64,000 nt of DNA, from contig NW_020825288.1 in NCBI RefSeq assembly GCF_003286085.1, forward strand, positions 7,812,001 to 7,876,000. Direction: 5' to 3'. This stretch comes from Drosophila persimilis. Taxonomy: Eukaryota > Arthropoda > Insecta > Diptera > Drosophilidae. This document shows positions 53,768 through 64,000 of this stretch, piece by piece; positions within the stretch are counted from its first letter, which is position 1, and each line of letters starts with the position of its first letter. The translations under genes and the position numbers were made by a program. Below the pieces are notes generated by a model, which was not told the DNA's origin, did not search any database, and saw only the letters and a program-made list of their open reading frames with translations.

Positions 53768-54150
53768 CTGATAATAATAATAATCACAGATTACTTATTT
53801 TCACTTATTAAAACTCCGTGTGACGATTGCAAATAGCAAAGAACAAAGCAAAAGAGTTCTGTCGACGCAGGCGCAAAGAAGACGAAAAGATAAAACGAAG
53901 TTCTCTGCTACTGCGCACGGTCGGCAGAACCGAATTACGTTCGGCACGCGCGGAAAAGAAAGAAACAAATGGTTCGATTTGGCTGGCGTCAACGCCTCGA
54001 TGACATTCGTCATCGCTCACTGCTGGTACTGCAGGCCGGCTTTTAGCTTCACACACAAGCGCACTGAAAGCATGTCAGTGTCTGCGTGCCGAAACCGTAG
54101 GGCAGCGTGCTTTAGATAAATTTAATGTACGCATCTAATAGAGAATTTTC
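53768..54150. other. Flank upstream of the micro-ORF
   Basis: GC-richer than its surroundings. Open frames exist on both strands but none shows a recognisable domain. On the minus strand it would hold the first exon and promoter of the micro-ORF transcript. Confidence 0.3.
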
Positions 54151-54473
54151 AAGATAGTTTTAGTTTAGCTGAGACGGCCAAAGGTCCCACTGTGCCGCTC
54201 CAAAGACATCGTCGATCCGCGACCATCGCTTCAACGGTGCTGAGGCTCGAGAGTCCAGAATTATTTCGTTGCTGGTGAAGGCATTGCCGAACACACGAAA
54301 CCGATGGGCAGCGGGGTCGCGGTAGAGACGAAGTACAGGCGAAAAGGGAATTGAAACCCCGCGCGCTCCCTCGTGCCTTTTGGGTCCTAATGTTAGGACC
54401 CGCCATAGAACAGCTTTTTGGTCGCTCATGCAACATACAATTGGTATTGTAAAGTCTTTGGTAGGATGCAAAT

Positions 54474-54612
54474 ATTTTCCAAAAGTCGACAAGAGCCTAA
54501 TTGGTCTATGGTTGTTGAGATCTTCCGGTGGTTTTCCTGGCTTTGGCAACATGATTATGTGGTCATACCTCCAGGCTTTTAGTTTTAGTTCAGTTTTATT
54601 AAAAAGTCGCAT
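54474..54612 (-). pseudogene. Fragment of a non-LTR retrotransposon reverse transcriptase
   Basis: The translation contains WRYDHIIMLPKPGKPPEDLN followed by NHRPIRLLSTFGKYL. This is the first conserved RT block of Jockey-clade elements (general form: hydrophobic stretch, KPGK, YRPISLL, K). Only this block is present, and the downstream open frame (to 54,160) no longer resembles RT. It lies just past the Gldc poly(A) signal, in the same orientation. Confidence 0.75.
54595..54600 (-). terminator. Gldc polyadenylation signal
   Basis: AATAAA on the minus strand, 46-51 nt after the Gldc stop codon. It lies inside the first bases of the RT-like frame. Confidence 0.5.
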
Positions 54613-54645
54613 AAAAGTGTAAAATTAGTTTTGAGTTAAGTTAAG

Positions 54646-57600
54646 TTATAGATCAGGCAATATGGGCGGACAAGTGCACACCAAATGCTTGTCGCCATAG
54701 GCATCATCTATTCTTCCTACAGTGGGCCAAATCTTTGCATCGGGTTTAACGAAGAGCTAAAAAACCAAATTGTATATAATTTAAGAAAGAAATTAAACAG
54801 CAATTCAAAAGATCTTACCGCTGGGAAGGCGGCCTGTTCGCGGGTATACGGTCTATTCCATTTGTCGGAGATGACCTGGGACTGGGTGTGGGGCGACATC
54901 TTCAGGGGATTGACCGCCCTGTCCATGCGGCCAGCCTCGATCTCGGCAATCTCCTCGCGAATGGATATCATGGCATCGCAGAAACGATCTAGCTCTTCCT
55001 TGTCCTCGGATTCGGTTGGCTCAATCATCAGAGTGCCGGCCACGGGCCAGGACATGGTCGGGGCATGGAAACCGTAGTCCATTAAACGCTTGGCCACGTC
55101 CACGGCCTCGATGTTGGCCGACTTTTTCAGGTCGCGGATGTCCAGGATGAACTCGTGGGCCACCAGCTCCGAGCTCGGAGACTTGTAGAGCGTCTTGTAG
55201 TGCTGCTCCAGGCGCTTCGACATGTAGTTGGCATTGAGGATGGCCACCTGGGTTGCGCGTTTCAGACCCCGGCTGCCCATCAGCTTGATGTAGGACCAGG
55301 AAATGGGCAGGATTGCGGAGCTGCCGAACGGAGCAGCAGAGACAACCCCGAAGCTGTGCTCCTCGCTGCTCAGCGGACTGATTACGGGATGGCCGGGCAG
55401 ATAGGGTGCCAGATGAGCCTTCACGCCAATTGGACCCATGCCAGGTCCGCCGCCACCATGAGGAATGCAAAAGGTCTTGTGCAGATTTAAATGGGAAACG
55501 TCGCTGCCGTAGTCGCCGGGCCGGCAAAGACCGACCTGGGCATTCATGTTCGCCCCATCTAGGTAGACCTGTCCGCCGTGCTTGTGGATTAAGGTGCAGA
55601 TTTCTGCCACTGTCTCCTCGAAAACTCCCATTGTGGACGGGTATGTTATCATCAGGCAAGATAGCTCGTGGGCGTGCTCCTCGGCCTTGGCCCGCAAATG
55701 TCCCATATCGATGGAGCCGTTGGACAGGATCCGTATGGGCTCCACTTTCATGCCCGCCATCTGCGCTGAAGCAGGATTCGTTCCATGAGCGGAGATTGGA
55801 ATCAGACAGATATTGCGGTGACCCTCGCTCCGGTGCTCATGATAGCTGCGAATCGCTCGCAGTCCGGCGTACTCTCCCTGTGCCCCTGAGTTCGGTTGGA
55901 AGGAGATTCTGTCGTAGCCAGTGATCTCGCACAGATCCCGCTCCAGCTCGTTGAACATCTGGTGGAAGCCTTTGGCCTGATCTACCGGAGCAAAGGGATG
56001 AATGTCGGTGAAGTGGCGGAAGGAGCAGGGCATCATCTCCGTAGTGGCGTTTAGTTTCATGGTGCACGAGCCCAGCGGGATCATCGAATGGACCAGAGAG
56101 ATGTCCTTGTTCTCCAGCTTCTTCATGTAGCGCACCATTCGTGATTCACTAGGATATGAACGAATAGTCAATGGAATCGGAGGAATCTCCTCGATCATTC
56201 TTACGCCTACCTGTGATAGCTGTGGAAGATGGGATGCTGCAGGTAGGGGGAAGTACGAAGGAACTTTGAGCTCTCGATTGAGTTCTTCAGGACATCTCTG
56301 CGGGCCAATAGCTGCTCCACCGATGTCTCTGCTTTGAACACCCACAGGAGATCGTCAACATCCTCTACACTGACTGTCTCATCCAGGGCCACACCGACCG
56401 TTCCATCACCCAGGTAACGGAGATTAATACGCTTGTGTTTGGCGCGCTCTTTGAGATCCTCGAGCGACAGATTCCCGGAGAGCTTCACATGGAGCGTGTC
56501 GAAGAAGTTCTTGTTTATCACCTCGTGACCGACCTGAAGCAGACCCGTCTGTAGGGTCAGGGTGAAGTGATGGATGCGATTGGCCATGGCCTTCAGGCCC
56601 TCCGGCCCGTGATAGATGGCGTACATGGCGGACATATTGGCCAGCAGCGCCTGAGCTGTGCAGATGTTGCTGGTGGCCTTGTCCCGCCGGATGTGCTGTT
56701 CCCTCGTCTGCAGTGCCAAGCGGTAGGCATCGTTGCCGTCCATGTCGCGGGTCACTCCAATCATCCGACCTGGCATCAGCCGCACTAGGCTCTGCTTGCA
56801 GGCAAAGAACCCAGCATGGGGACCGCCATAGCCCAGGGGCACGCCCAGTCGCTGAGAGGTGCCGATAGCTATGTCAGCCCCGAATTCGGCCGGCGGTCGG
56901 AGCAGGGTCAGTGCGAGCAGATCTGTGGCCACCACGACGAGCGTCTAGAATGGGGAATGCACTACTCTGGTGTTCAAAAAATGTGTATTGCCTTACCCCG
57001 TTCTTTTTTGCCAGCGAAGCTATATCCTCAAAGTCCTTGACATCGCCGTACGTGTCTGGATACTGCAGCAGAATGCCAGCCAGCTCTCGGCTCGGCAGAT
57101 CCGCCTGCCCAATGGGACCCACCTCAATCTCCAGCTCCAGAGCTTCAGCTCGGGTCTGGACGACGGCCAAGGTCTGCGGATGCACGCGGTTGGAGAGGTA
57201 GAGCTTCTTGCGCTTGTTGTGGCGCGTGGACAGGCACATGGCCTCGGCAGCGGCCGTGCCCTCGTCCAGCAGTGAGGCATTGGCCACATCCAGGCCAGTC
57301 AGGTCCGAGACAAGGGTCTGGTAGTTGAGCAAGGACTCGAGACGGCCCTGGGCAATCTCCGGCTGGTAGGGGGTGTACTGGGTGGTCCAGCCAGGATTCT
57401 CGAACATGTTGCGGAGGATGGTGTGCGGGACATGGCAGTTGTGGTAGCCCATTCCAATGTAGGAGCGCCACAGCTCGTTCTTCAGCGAAATGTCGCGTAT
57501 GCGGCGGATCAGCTCGTGCTCGTCTGCAATGCGGAGTGGAAAATTGTTGTCAGCCAGACGGAAGGCAGCTCAAAACGACAACAGCAGGGCAACGGCAGCG

Positions 57601-58138
57601 ATAAGTCGGACCCCTCTGAACCTGGCTTATCGCTGTTATCAGCGCCACTGAAACACGCCAGGGGGTCCGGTCCAATGCCTAGACAAGTGTTTTGACAGCT
57701 ATTTTTGGACCTACTTTTCCACTACTCACTTAGGGGTTTGTCCAGATTCAGGTCCCTCTTCAGCTGGATGCTCTGGGGCACGGCCTTCTCGGTCAGTTCG
57801 GCCAAGGACTAAAGAGAATTGAGAAGAGATTGGCTCGTGGATTGACCTTGGATTGTAGCTGCCCTCACCTTATAACCCAGAGTGTCTAGCATGGCCACCA
57901 CATCCGTTTTGCGTGGACCTATGTGGCGACTGGGAAAATCGGATTTTGTGGGGAAAAGCACCTCCTCCACGGGCGTGGTGGCCAGATAGCGATGCTGGCA
58001 CCTTAGCAGCAGGCTGCGACTACTCGTTCCCAAAAGTCGTTGCATCGTTTGGACTAGAGGTAGACTCGGGGCAAAGGCACGTCCACGGCAGGCGGATTTC
58101 AATCGATGACTGACTCCAGGCTGGAGAGATTCTCCCAT
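54646..58138 (-). CDS. Gldc: Glycine dehydrogenase (decarboxylating), P-protein of the glycine cleavage system, 6 exons
   Basis: Mitochondrial PLP enzyme that decarboxylates glycine and passes the aminomethyl group to the lipoyl H-protein. Exons are 57869-58138, 57730-57808, 56997-57523, 56211-56944, 54819-56148 and 54646-54756. All junctions are GT..AG and in phase, giving 1,016 residues from the first Met. A second Met at 58,045 ([20 protein letters not shown]) gives 985 residues and a classic Arg/Ser-rich mitochondrial presequence, so it may be the real start. The N-terminal half carries the first PLP-fold domain (FPSRHIGP near the start, [20 protein letters not shown]). The C-terminal half holds the PLP lysine in [16 protein letters not shown] (Lys761 in the long numbering) and the [15 protein letters not shown] motif. 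No defect is seen. The gene is called CG3999 in D. melanogaster. Confidence 0.96.
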
Positions 58139-59548
58139 TTTAGCTGATGACGACTAGACAGATCCGTCTTATCAGTGGAGATTATGGAGAGAGAGAGACC
58201 CTCTCTCCAAGCAAAGCCCAGACAGAATGATAGAAAAATGTACGCGTTCGTATTTGGTTTCTTTTTTTTTTATATTTTATTTGAAAACTTAAAACTCTTT
58301 AACAATTTGTAACAAAAATATTTTCATTATGTCCAATTTTCATTTCTTCTATTTAAATTTCGAACATCAACAACAAGGAAAGAACTCACAGAAAAAAAAT
58401 TTAAATATTACACCAAAAAATAAACTTTCTTTAAGATTAGATTTTTGGGTATTTCGTATTCGTACTCGTATAAACTGAAGCCGTTCTTGAATTGTTTTTG
58501 CCTACTTAACAATTGCATTTAATAATAATATATACCCAAGGTCGTTGGGAAGGGAACACATAACCCGCAAATCGATATATACTTTTCATAAAATTTTCGT
58601 AATCGTTTTGAATAACTTTCGGTTCCGTTGCCTTGTGAGATAAATGTTTCTATAGCCATTTGCATTCGGGTTTAATTGAGTTTTGGAGCTTTTTTCATTA
58701 CTGAAATTCAACAACTGCAACCGATATATGATTTAATATAATATATATCATTCGGAATCGGTATAGGTATACATATATGTATATATATAACAAATATTGG
58801 TAAACTAATATTACGGCTCGTGTCAGTCAGTTAACATTCTTTGATTAATGCTTATTTTTTATCCACGACTAACTCGGCCCAAAAATGCATTGAGAGTTCT
58901 ACACCGTTGCATAACTTTGTTGTGATCTTGGTTGGCTAGTGTATTCTGTAGTATTTGTTAGACAATATTTAAGAAAAGTTTAAGTTTAAGGTTAAGTTTA
59001 AGTTGAATTGAATGTTTCAGAAACATTTCTGGTTAAAGTTTAAAGGTTAATGGTTAAAGGAATTAGCTAAACTTGTTTAACGCTGAAAAAAGATGCTGTA
59101 ACCGCTTCACATTCTGGTTATAATTCCGATAGGTATTATCTTTGTATATATACTCGTATGTAGATATATAAGGATGTAGATTGTATAAAAAATCTTTGCT
59201 TAGTTATGATCAGTTGCGTTTCTGGTGCTGTCAATGTAGATGAGGTAAGTTGCAAGAAGCCAAAGATGGTTTGGTGCAAAAGTTTTGCCTTAACATTTTG
59301 TGGAAGAGTAAATATCGGATTTATATAGGTTTGTTTTTGTTCCTGTTGTATATATATATGTATGTGTAAATCTGATGTGTGTATTATGTATATATATTGC
59401 TTGTTGCATTGTCTTACGATTCTTCTGATGTTTAAAATGTTCACTCGTAAAGTAATCAATTTGAGCTTGATTTGATCGGTAAACGATCTTTATGCGGAGT
59501 GAGGTTAGGTGTGGAATATGTGTGTCAGTGGTAGAGCAGTGCGTCCCT
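58139..59548 (-). other. Gldc 5' flank and 3' UTR of the downstream-reading large gene
   Basis: AT-rich with no coding frame. Minus-strand AATAAA at 58,276-58,281 could end the transcript of the 59,549-64,000 gene, leaving about 130 nt to the Gldc ATG for the Gldc promoter and 5' UTR. Other TA-rich runs at 58,735-58,790 and 59,340-59,400 fit a long 3' UTR. Confidence 0.5.
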
Positions 59549-62500
59549 CTACGGCTTGTCCTGTTCAGTGGGGGTCTTGGGGGTATAGCCTGAGCCAAAG
59601 CTAGTCTTAAACTGATATTGACCGAGCAGGGAGGAAGTACCCACACCCACCCCGCCCAGGGAGCTACTGGTCAAGGGTTCTCGCAATGTGAATGACATCA
59701 TTGGATTATACACCCCAGTGGAGTACGTCAGAGAGCTAGTAGTGGTCACACTAGCGGCACTACAGCTGGAAATGGGATCGGTTAAGCGACTGCCCAAGGA
59801 GCTGGAGAAGTTGTAGGGCATAAAAGAGTTCGATGTCGTGATGGCTGAAGCGGATGTTGTGGTGGAGGCAAGCAAGTTGTCGGTGCTATGCAGTCGCAGA
59901 TCGGAGGAACTGCTGCCGCCGATAGGCGATAGAGATTTGCCGGATCCGGCCGTGTGCGTGCTCAGATATGAGTAATTGCTGCCGCCGGGCTGGGAGAATG
60001 AAGGGCCTGCATAGCTGCTGGACATGAATGAGGTGTGGCCAGTGGTGGTAATGGGTGTGGAGGTGCTGCTCGTGGTGGAGATCGACTGGTAGAGATCGCT
60101 ATAGCTCTTGGTGGTGACCGATGGCGACACCACGGGCGAACGGCTGGGCGGACGGGAGAGGGTCTGTTTCTCGATTTGTTTCTCCGTAAGGAAGCGATCA
60201 TAGAAGGTCGAGGTCACCGTCGTGTGGCGGATCTCCAGCTTGGCTGGCTGGTAGGCAGGAGGGGCTGCAGGGGCATTCGGACGCCTGTACGGATCGTAGG
60301 GCTGTCGGTAGGGCGACACAGGCCGGGGGAAACTATCGGTTGCCGTGGCTGTTCCTGATATTGTGGTACCTGTTGTTGTTGTTGTGGTGGTGGTGTGCCG
60401 TGTGGCTGAGGATCGGGTCTCGTATGGGGAGCTCAACGGTGTTCTGCAGGCCGAGCGTCGGTCGTCCGCGTACTTGGCGCACGTCTCTTCTAGTTGTCTA
60501 TCTACTTTATGAAACTTGGTTAAACTACTCCCGCTACTTAGTTCGCTACGATTATCAGCAAAATAATTTGGCAACATATTATCACGTCTTACCCTACTGC
60601 TCTCGCGCTCCTCCCGCTCCTCCCGGTCCTCCTGCTCTCCGCGTCTCCTGCGCGGCGACAGATCCCTGCTGATGTCCCTGTGCGAGCGATGGTGCAGCGG
60701 ACTCACGTCCCTCCCGAGGGGACTCAACGAGCGCCGCGACTCAGCCGAGCCCAGCGAACGATGCTCCGAGGTTATCCTTATAGACGGGGTGTAGTCGCTG
60801 CTGCGTTGCATGGTCCGGCCCCGACTCTCACTGCGACTGTGGGCGAGATCCTCCACGGAACTCTTCTTGCTGGCGAAGTGCAGGGAGTCGGTGAAAAGCG
60901 AGTCAATGTAGCGCTGGCACTTCTCCTTTTGGTAGGGCTTCTCCTCACACAGTGTGTCGATGGACTTGATCGAGTTCTTGATGGAGCTGAGGCGATCGTT
61001 GATGTTCTCACCCGTCGTCCTCAGCGGCACGCCCGTGTGCGTCCCAGTGCGGGTGATGGGAGATGTTTCCTACAAAGGATACTTTTTGTCAGTGGAAAAT
61101 CATGGCTCAAATAAACATGACTGATGTCGAGAGTTTCTTTCCAAGAACGTTAATTATAATTTTAAATTAGAACAGGGAGATCCATCTAAACATGGACTAT
61201 GATCAACGACTCCCCTCCGACTAGCGACTTACCCTCATCAGGCGACTGCCCAGGGCGTCTAGACCTTCTGCCGAGCTGCTGCTGTAGCTGCGAATGCTTG
61301 ATGGCTGATCTGCAAGAGTCTTCTTAAGAATACGTTGAAGAATTTTATTATTCTCCGATAAACACTCCATAACCTCATTTATGGTGCCCACCATTCGTTC
61401 GCTGGACTGGCGTGACTTTGGGCGCGGCGCTGACGCCTCCTCGAAGTAGTCCTCGTCCTCGTCCCGGAAGCGTATCACCTTGGGACTGGTGGGTCGATAG
61501 TGCGTGTGGGTGTGCGTCGAGTGTGCATCGTCGCGTCGATAATCATCGTGGTCATCGCGTCGCATCGCAGACTTTGGCGTGGTGGCGCCCCCTCCCCGGC
61601 GAGGACTCTGTTCGCGCGACTTGGCCGATTTGAACTCCTCGAAGGAGATTGAGGGCGAGATAACGTCCTTGAGCTTTTGGTTAAAGGCCTTGTAGTCCTT
61701 TTGTGTCTTAAAGTCGAAGCTATGTTCCTCCTCCAGAGCCCGCATGCGCACGTCCAGCTCCTCAGCCGTGGGGGGCTCTGGCCTGCCCGGAGAGCTGACC
61801 AGGCGTTCGAGATTGTGCACTGGCGTGCGGGGCTGCTGCTCTTCCAGCATCTTCTTGCGCTTGATATCCTCGATGGTGGGGGAGCGAGAGCGCGACTTGT
61901 GGCGGGAGGGTCGGACAGGAGACTTGAGCTTCTCGTCCAGGAGGCGAATGCGATGCTCCAGCTCCCCGGTTGTGGGTATTTCGCTGCTATCGGGACTCGG
62001 ATCAAGCAGCATTTCGAGGGGATGAATGGGTGGCTTTCGATTGGGATCGTTCATACGCCTGGCCAGATTCTCCTTCGACTTGGACCGTACCAGATCGAGC
62101 ACTCTATACTTGAACTCCAGGTCATCGGAGATGGGCAGATCATTGGGATGCGGCTGGCGACGTACTGGCGAGGTGTAGGGACTTCTTTTCGCCTTCTTTT
62201 CGGAGGCTCGAGTCGGTGATGAACCCGGCGTCTTTTGACGCTGACGAGATGGTGATGTATACGGGGAGGTGTACGGTGATGAATACGGGGACTTGCTGGC
62301 TGCCTTGCGCGATGGAGAAGTGTACGGCGACTTGGTGGCTGCCTTGCGCGATGGAGAAGTGTACGGCGACTTGGTGGCCACCTTCCGTGCAGGACTACGC
62401 GAACGTTGGTTGGCTGGTGGAGGTGGTTCCTCCTTGGTTGGTGTCTCCTCAACTGCGAGATCGTCATCGTCTAGGCCCTTGCCCTCGCACAAATCTAGAT

Positions 62501-64000
62501 ACTTGTTGAGGTCCTTCTCGTGGGAGAGCGAGTATTGCAATTTGATCTTGCGTTCGATTTCCTTCAAGCGCTGCTCCACATCGATCTTTTCCACATCCTC
62601 GAGCAGCTTGATCTGACGTTCGAGCGAACGAAATCGGGCCTCCAGCTCCTTCGTCGAGGGTAAGTAAACCGTTTTTCGTTTCAGGTGATGCTTGACCGGG
62701 TTGGGTCCCCAGTCGTAGTCGTTTGGCTCTTCAACCTCTGGCTTGTCTTCTATCGGTTCTTTAGGCTCTTTTGCCGGCTTTTCTTCTTCCGCATTTCCAC
62801 TGGTATAATCCTCGATCTGTTTGGTGAGATCGGTAATGGCCTGAGCCTGCTCCACTTGCTCGGCAGAGGGCTTGCTTTCAGCTCGTATCAGGCGGCCATC
62901 TTCGGACTTGATTAAATTCCGGTCGTTCAGCTGCTTTTCCAAGGCCTGAAAGAGATCTTCGAGTTCTTCGGTGTTGGCTCTGGTCAGGCGCCTGAGTCTT
63001 GAGGCCTTGGGTTCATTGTCCATAAGGAGCACAACAGTCTTGTTGCTGGCATCCACAGGTCCAGTTTCGCTGCCATTGGTGACCATTTTGTCTGGCATTT
63101 CCTTGGAGGCATCCTTGGTAGTTGGTTGGTTCTTTTCTGGCTGCTGATTGGAGGATTCCTTCGTGGCTGTGCACTCGTCGGAACAGCACTTCGTTGCTTT
63201 CGTTTCTTCGTTCTTGTTGGGTTTGTCTTTCTCAGCTTGAGGGGGTTCCAATTCCTTGAAAGAGGGCTCTTCAACATGTTCGGTTTTGATTACATCTTCC
63301 TGTTTGGTATTCTCCTCTTGTACCTCGGACTTTGGATCGACCACTGCCTCTTTAGCTGTTTTATCGACATCTACCTCTTTGGCCCGGGCTTGGGCTATCT
63401 CTTCATTTTCCAGGGTTTTGGTCTCCTTCACCGTTTCGGGCTCAATGCTCTCTGGCGGAAGGTCCTCCAATCTCACCGTCTCATCGCTTTTGACATTCTG
63501 GTTGTGGCAATCCTTCTCCTGCTTTTTGGAGCCTTCACTCTCATCGGGTTTATCCGGCTGTGGCTGCGGCTCTTCCAAAGCTTCATTCTCTGGGATGACG
63601 GTGCCGTTCTTGGCTCTCTCTTCCACCAACTGTGCCTCCAGCCGCTCGAGACGTCGTGCCAGGTCCTCTGTAGTGGGCTTGGACTCGCTCCTCTTCCGTT
63701 CAGAGTCCTTGTTGACCATCATTTTGATGTTGATGCTGATGTTGATGGGCTTGTGGGAGTCCACTTCCTCCAGCTCGCCAAAGTTCTGCGTGTATCGCAC
63801 CAGCTCCTTGCCGGTGGTGGCATCGATGGTGTCCGTGCTCAGCCGACGCGGCGAGCCGCTGTCATCGCTCTGGGGGGCCACAGCCACTGCCGCCGCTGAC
63901 TTCTCGCGCATGGCTTCCAGCAACTTGAGACTGTTCTCGCTCAGCTGCTTCTCCAGGGCCAGGACACGCTGCTCCAGCTGGCCTTCGGCCAGAGCCTGGC
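59549..64000 (-). CDS. Large charged coiled-coil / low-complexity protein (3' part, truncated by window edge)
   Basis: Two exons are seen: 61233-64000, which runs off the window and is open throughout, and 59549-61069. The donor AGG/GTAAGT and acceptor TTTGTAG join in phase 0. About 1,428 residues are visible, ending KTPTEQDKP. The N-terminal visible part is Glu/Lys-rich. A middle block has tandem KSPYTSPSRKAA-type repeats (about 62,175-62,400). The last exon is Ser/Thr-rich with SR-like patches. Seven or so copies of a motif of the form (P/S)T-x-(E/D)-(E/D)-L-x-x-R-x-x-x-LE-x-x-L occur, for example TTEDLARRLERLEAQL, STKELEARFRSLERQI and TTGELEHRIRLLDEKL; each predicts a short amphipathic helix. 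There is no enzyme domain. A cytoskeletal or scaffold role is only a guess from composition; I do not recognise the gene. Confidence 0.85.

Noticed and set aside
59747..59757. Motif-1-like TGGTCACACTA box
   Set aside because: It lies inside a coding exon of the large gene and is probably a coincidence of codon use.
61677..63899. Several long plus-strand frames opposite the large gene
   Set aside because: Leu/Phe-rich antisense products of a Glu/Lys-rich exon, with no independent evidence.

Overview
This window looks like insect nuclear DNA, almost certainly Drosophila. Coding exons are GC-rich and split by short introns with GT..AG ends. Between them lie long AT-rich stretches full of CA/GA microsatellites. 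Three proteins are recognisable: the AMPK-related kinase Nuak, the AAA+ ATPase Pontin, and the glycine cleavage P-protein. A species inside Drosophila cannot be fixed from sequence alone. All four confident protein-coding genes run on the minus strand.

Layout. 1-10,497 holds the 3' UTR, twelve coding exons and the 3' end of a leader exon of Nuak; I joined the splice sites into one continuous 1,439-residue frame. 10,498-48,473 is about 38 kb with no believable protein-coding exon. It is probably the first intron and regulatory territory of Nuak, because the leader exon at 10,497 starts at a strong splice acceptor and so needs an upstream exon. This stretch carries microsatellites, minisatellites and at least two short dispersed repeat families. 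48,474-49,967 is pontin (3 exons, 456 residues), with a DRE promoter box upstream.

50,100-54,612 is the oddest part. It is a 4.5 kb mosaic holding a 34-bp minisatellite with 13 evenly spaced copies, an inverted pair of similar gene fragments, exon-like fragments with intact splice sites but broken frames, a tiny spliced 39-codon ORF, a cluster of palindromic repeats, and a fragment of a non-LTR reverse transcriptase. 54,646-58,138 is the glycine decarboxylase gene (6 exons). 59,549-64,000 is the 3' part of a large gene for a charged, low-complexity, coiled-coil protein that continues past the window edge. I do not recognise it, but it contains a repeated ~20-residue motif.

The genes do not form a functional pathway: a kinase acting on cytoskeleton and muscle, a chromatin-remodelling ATPase, a mitochondrial metabolic enzyme and an unknown structural-type protein sit side by side. 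The best second-look items are the pontin-Gldc mosaic, the spliced micro-ORF inside it, a dispersed repeat that reads as a strong 3' splice site in the Nuak sense direction, and a candidate 93-nt in-frame cassette exon of Nuak.
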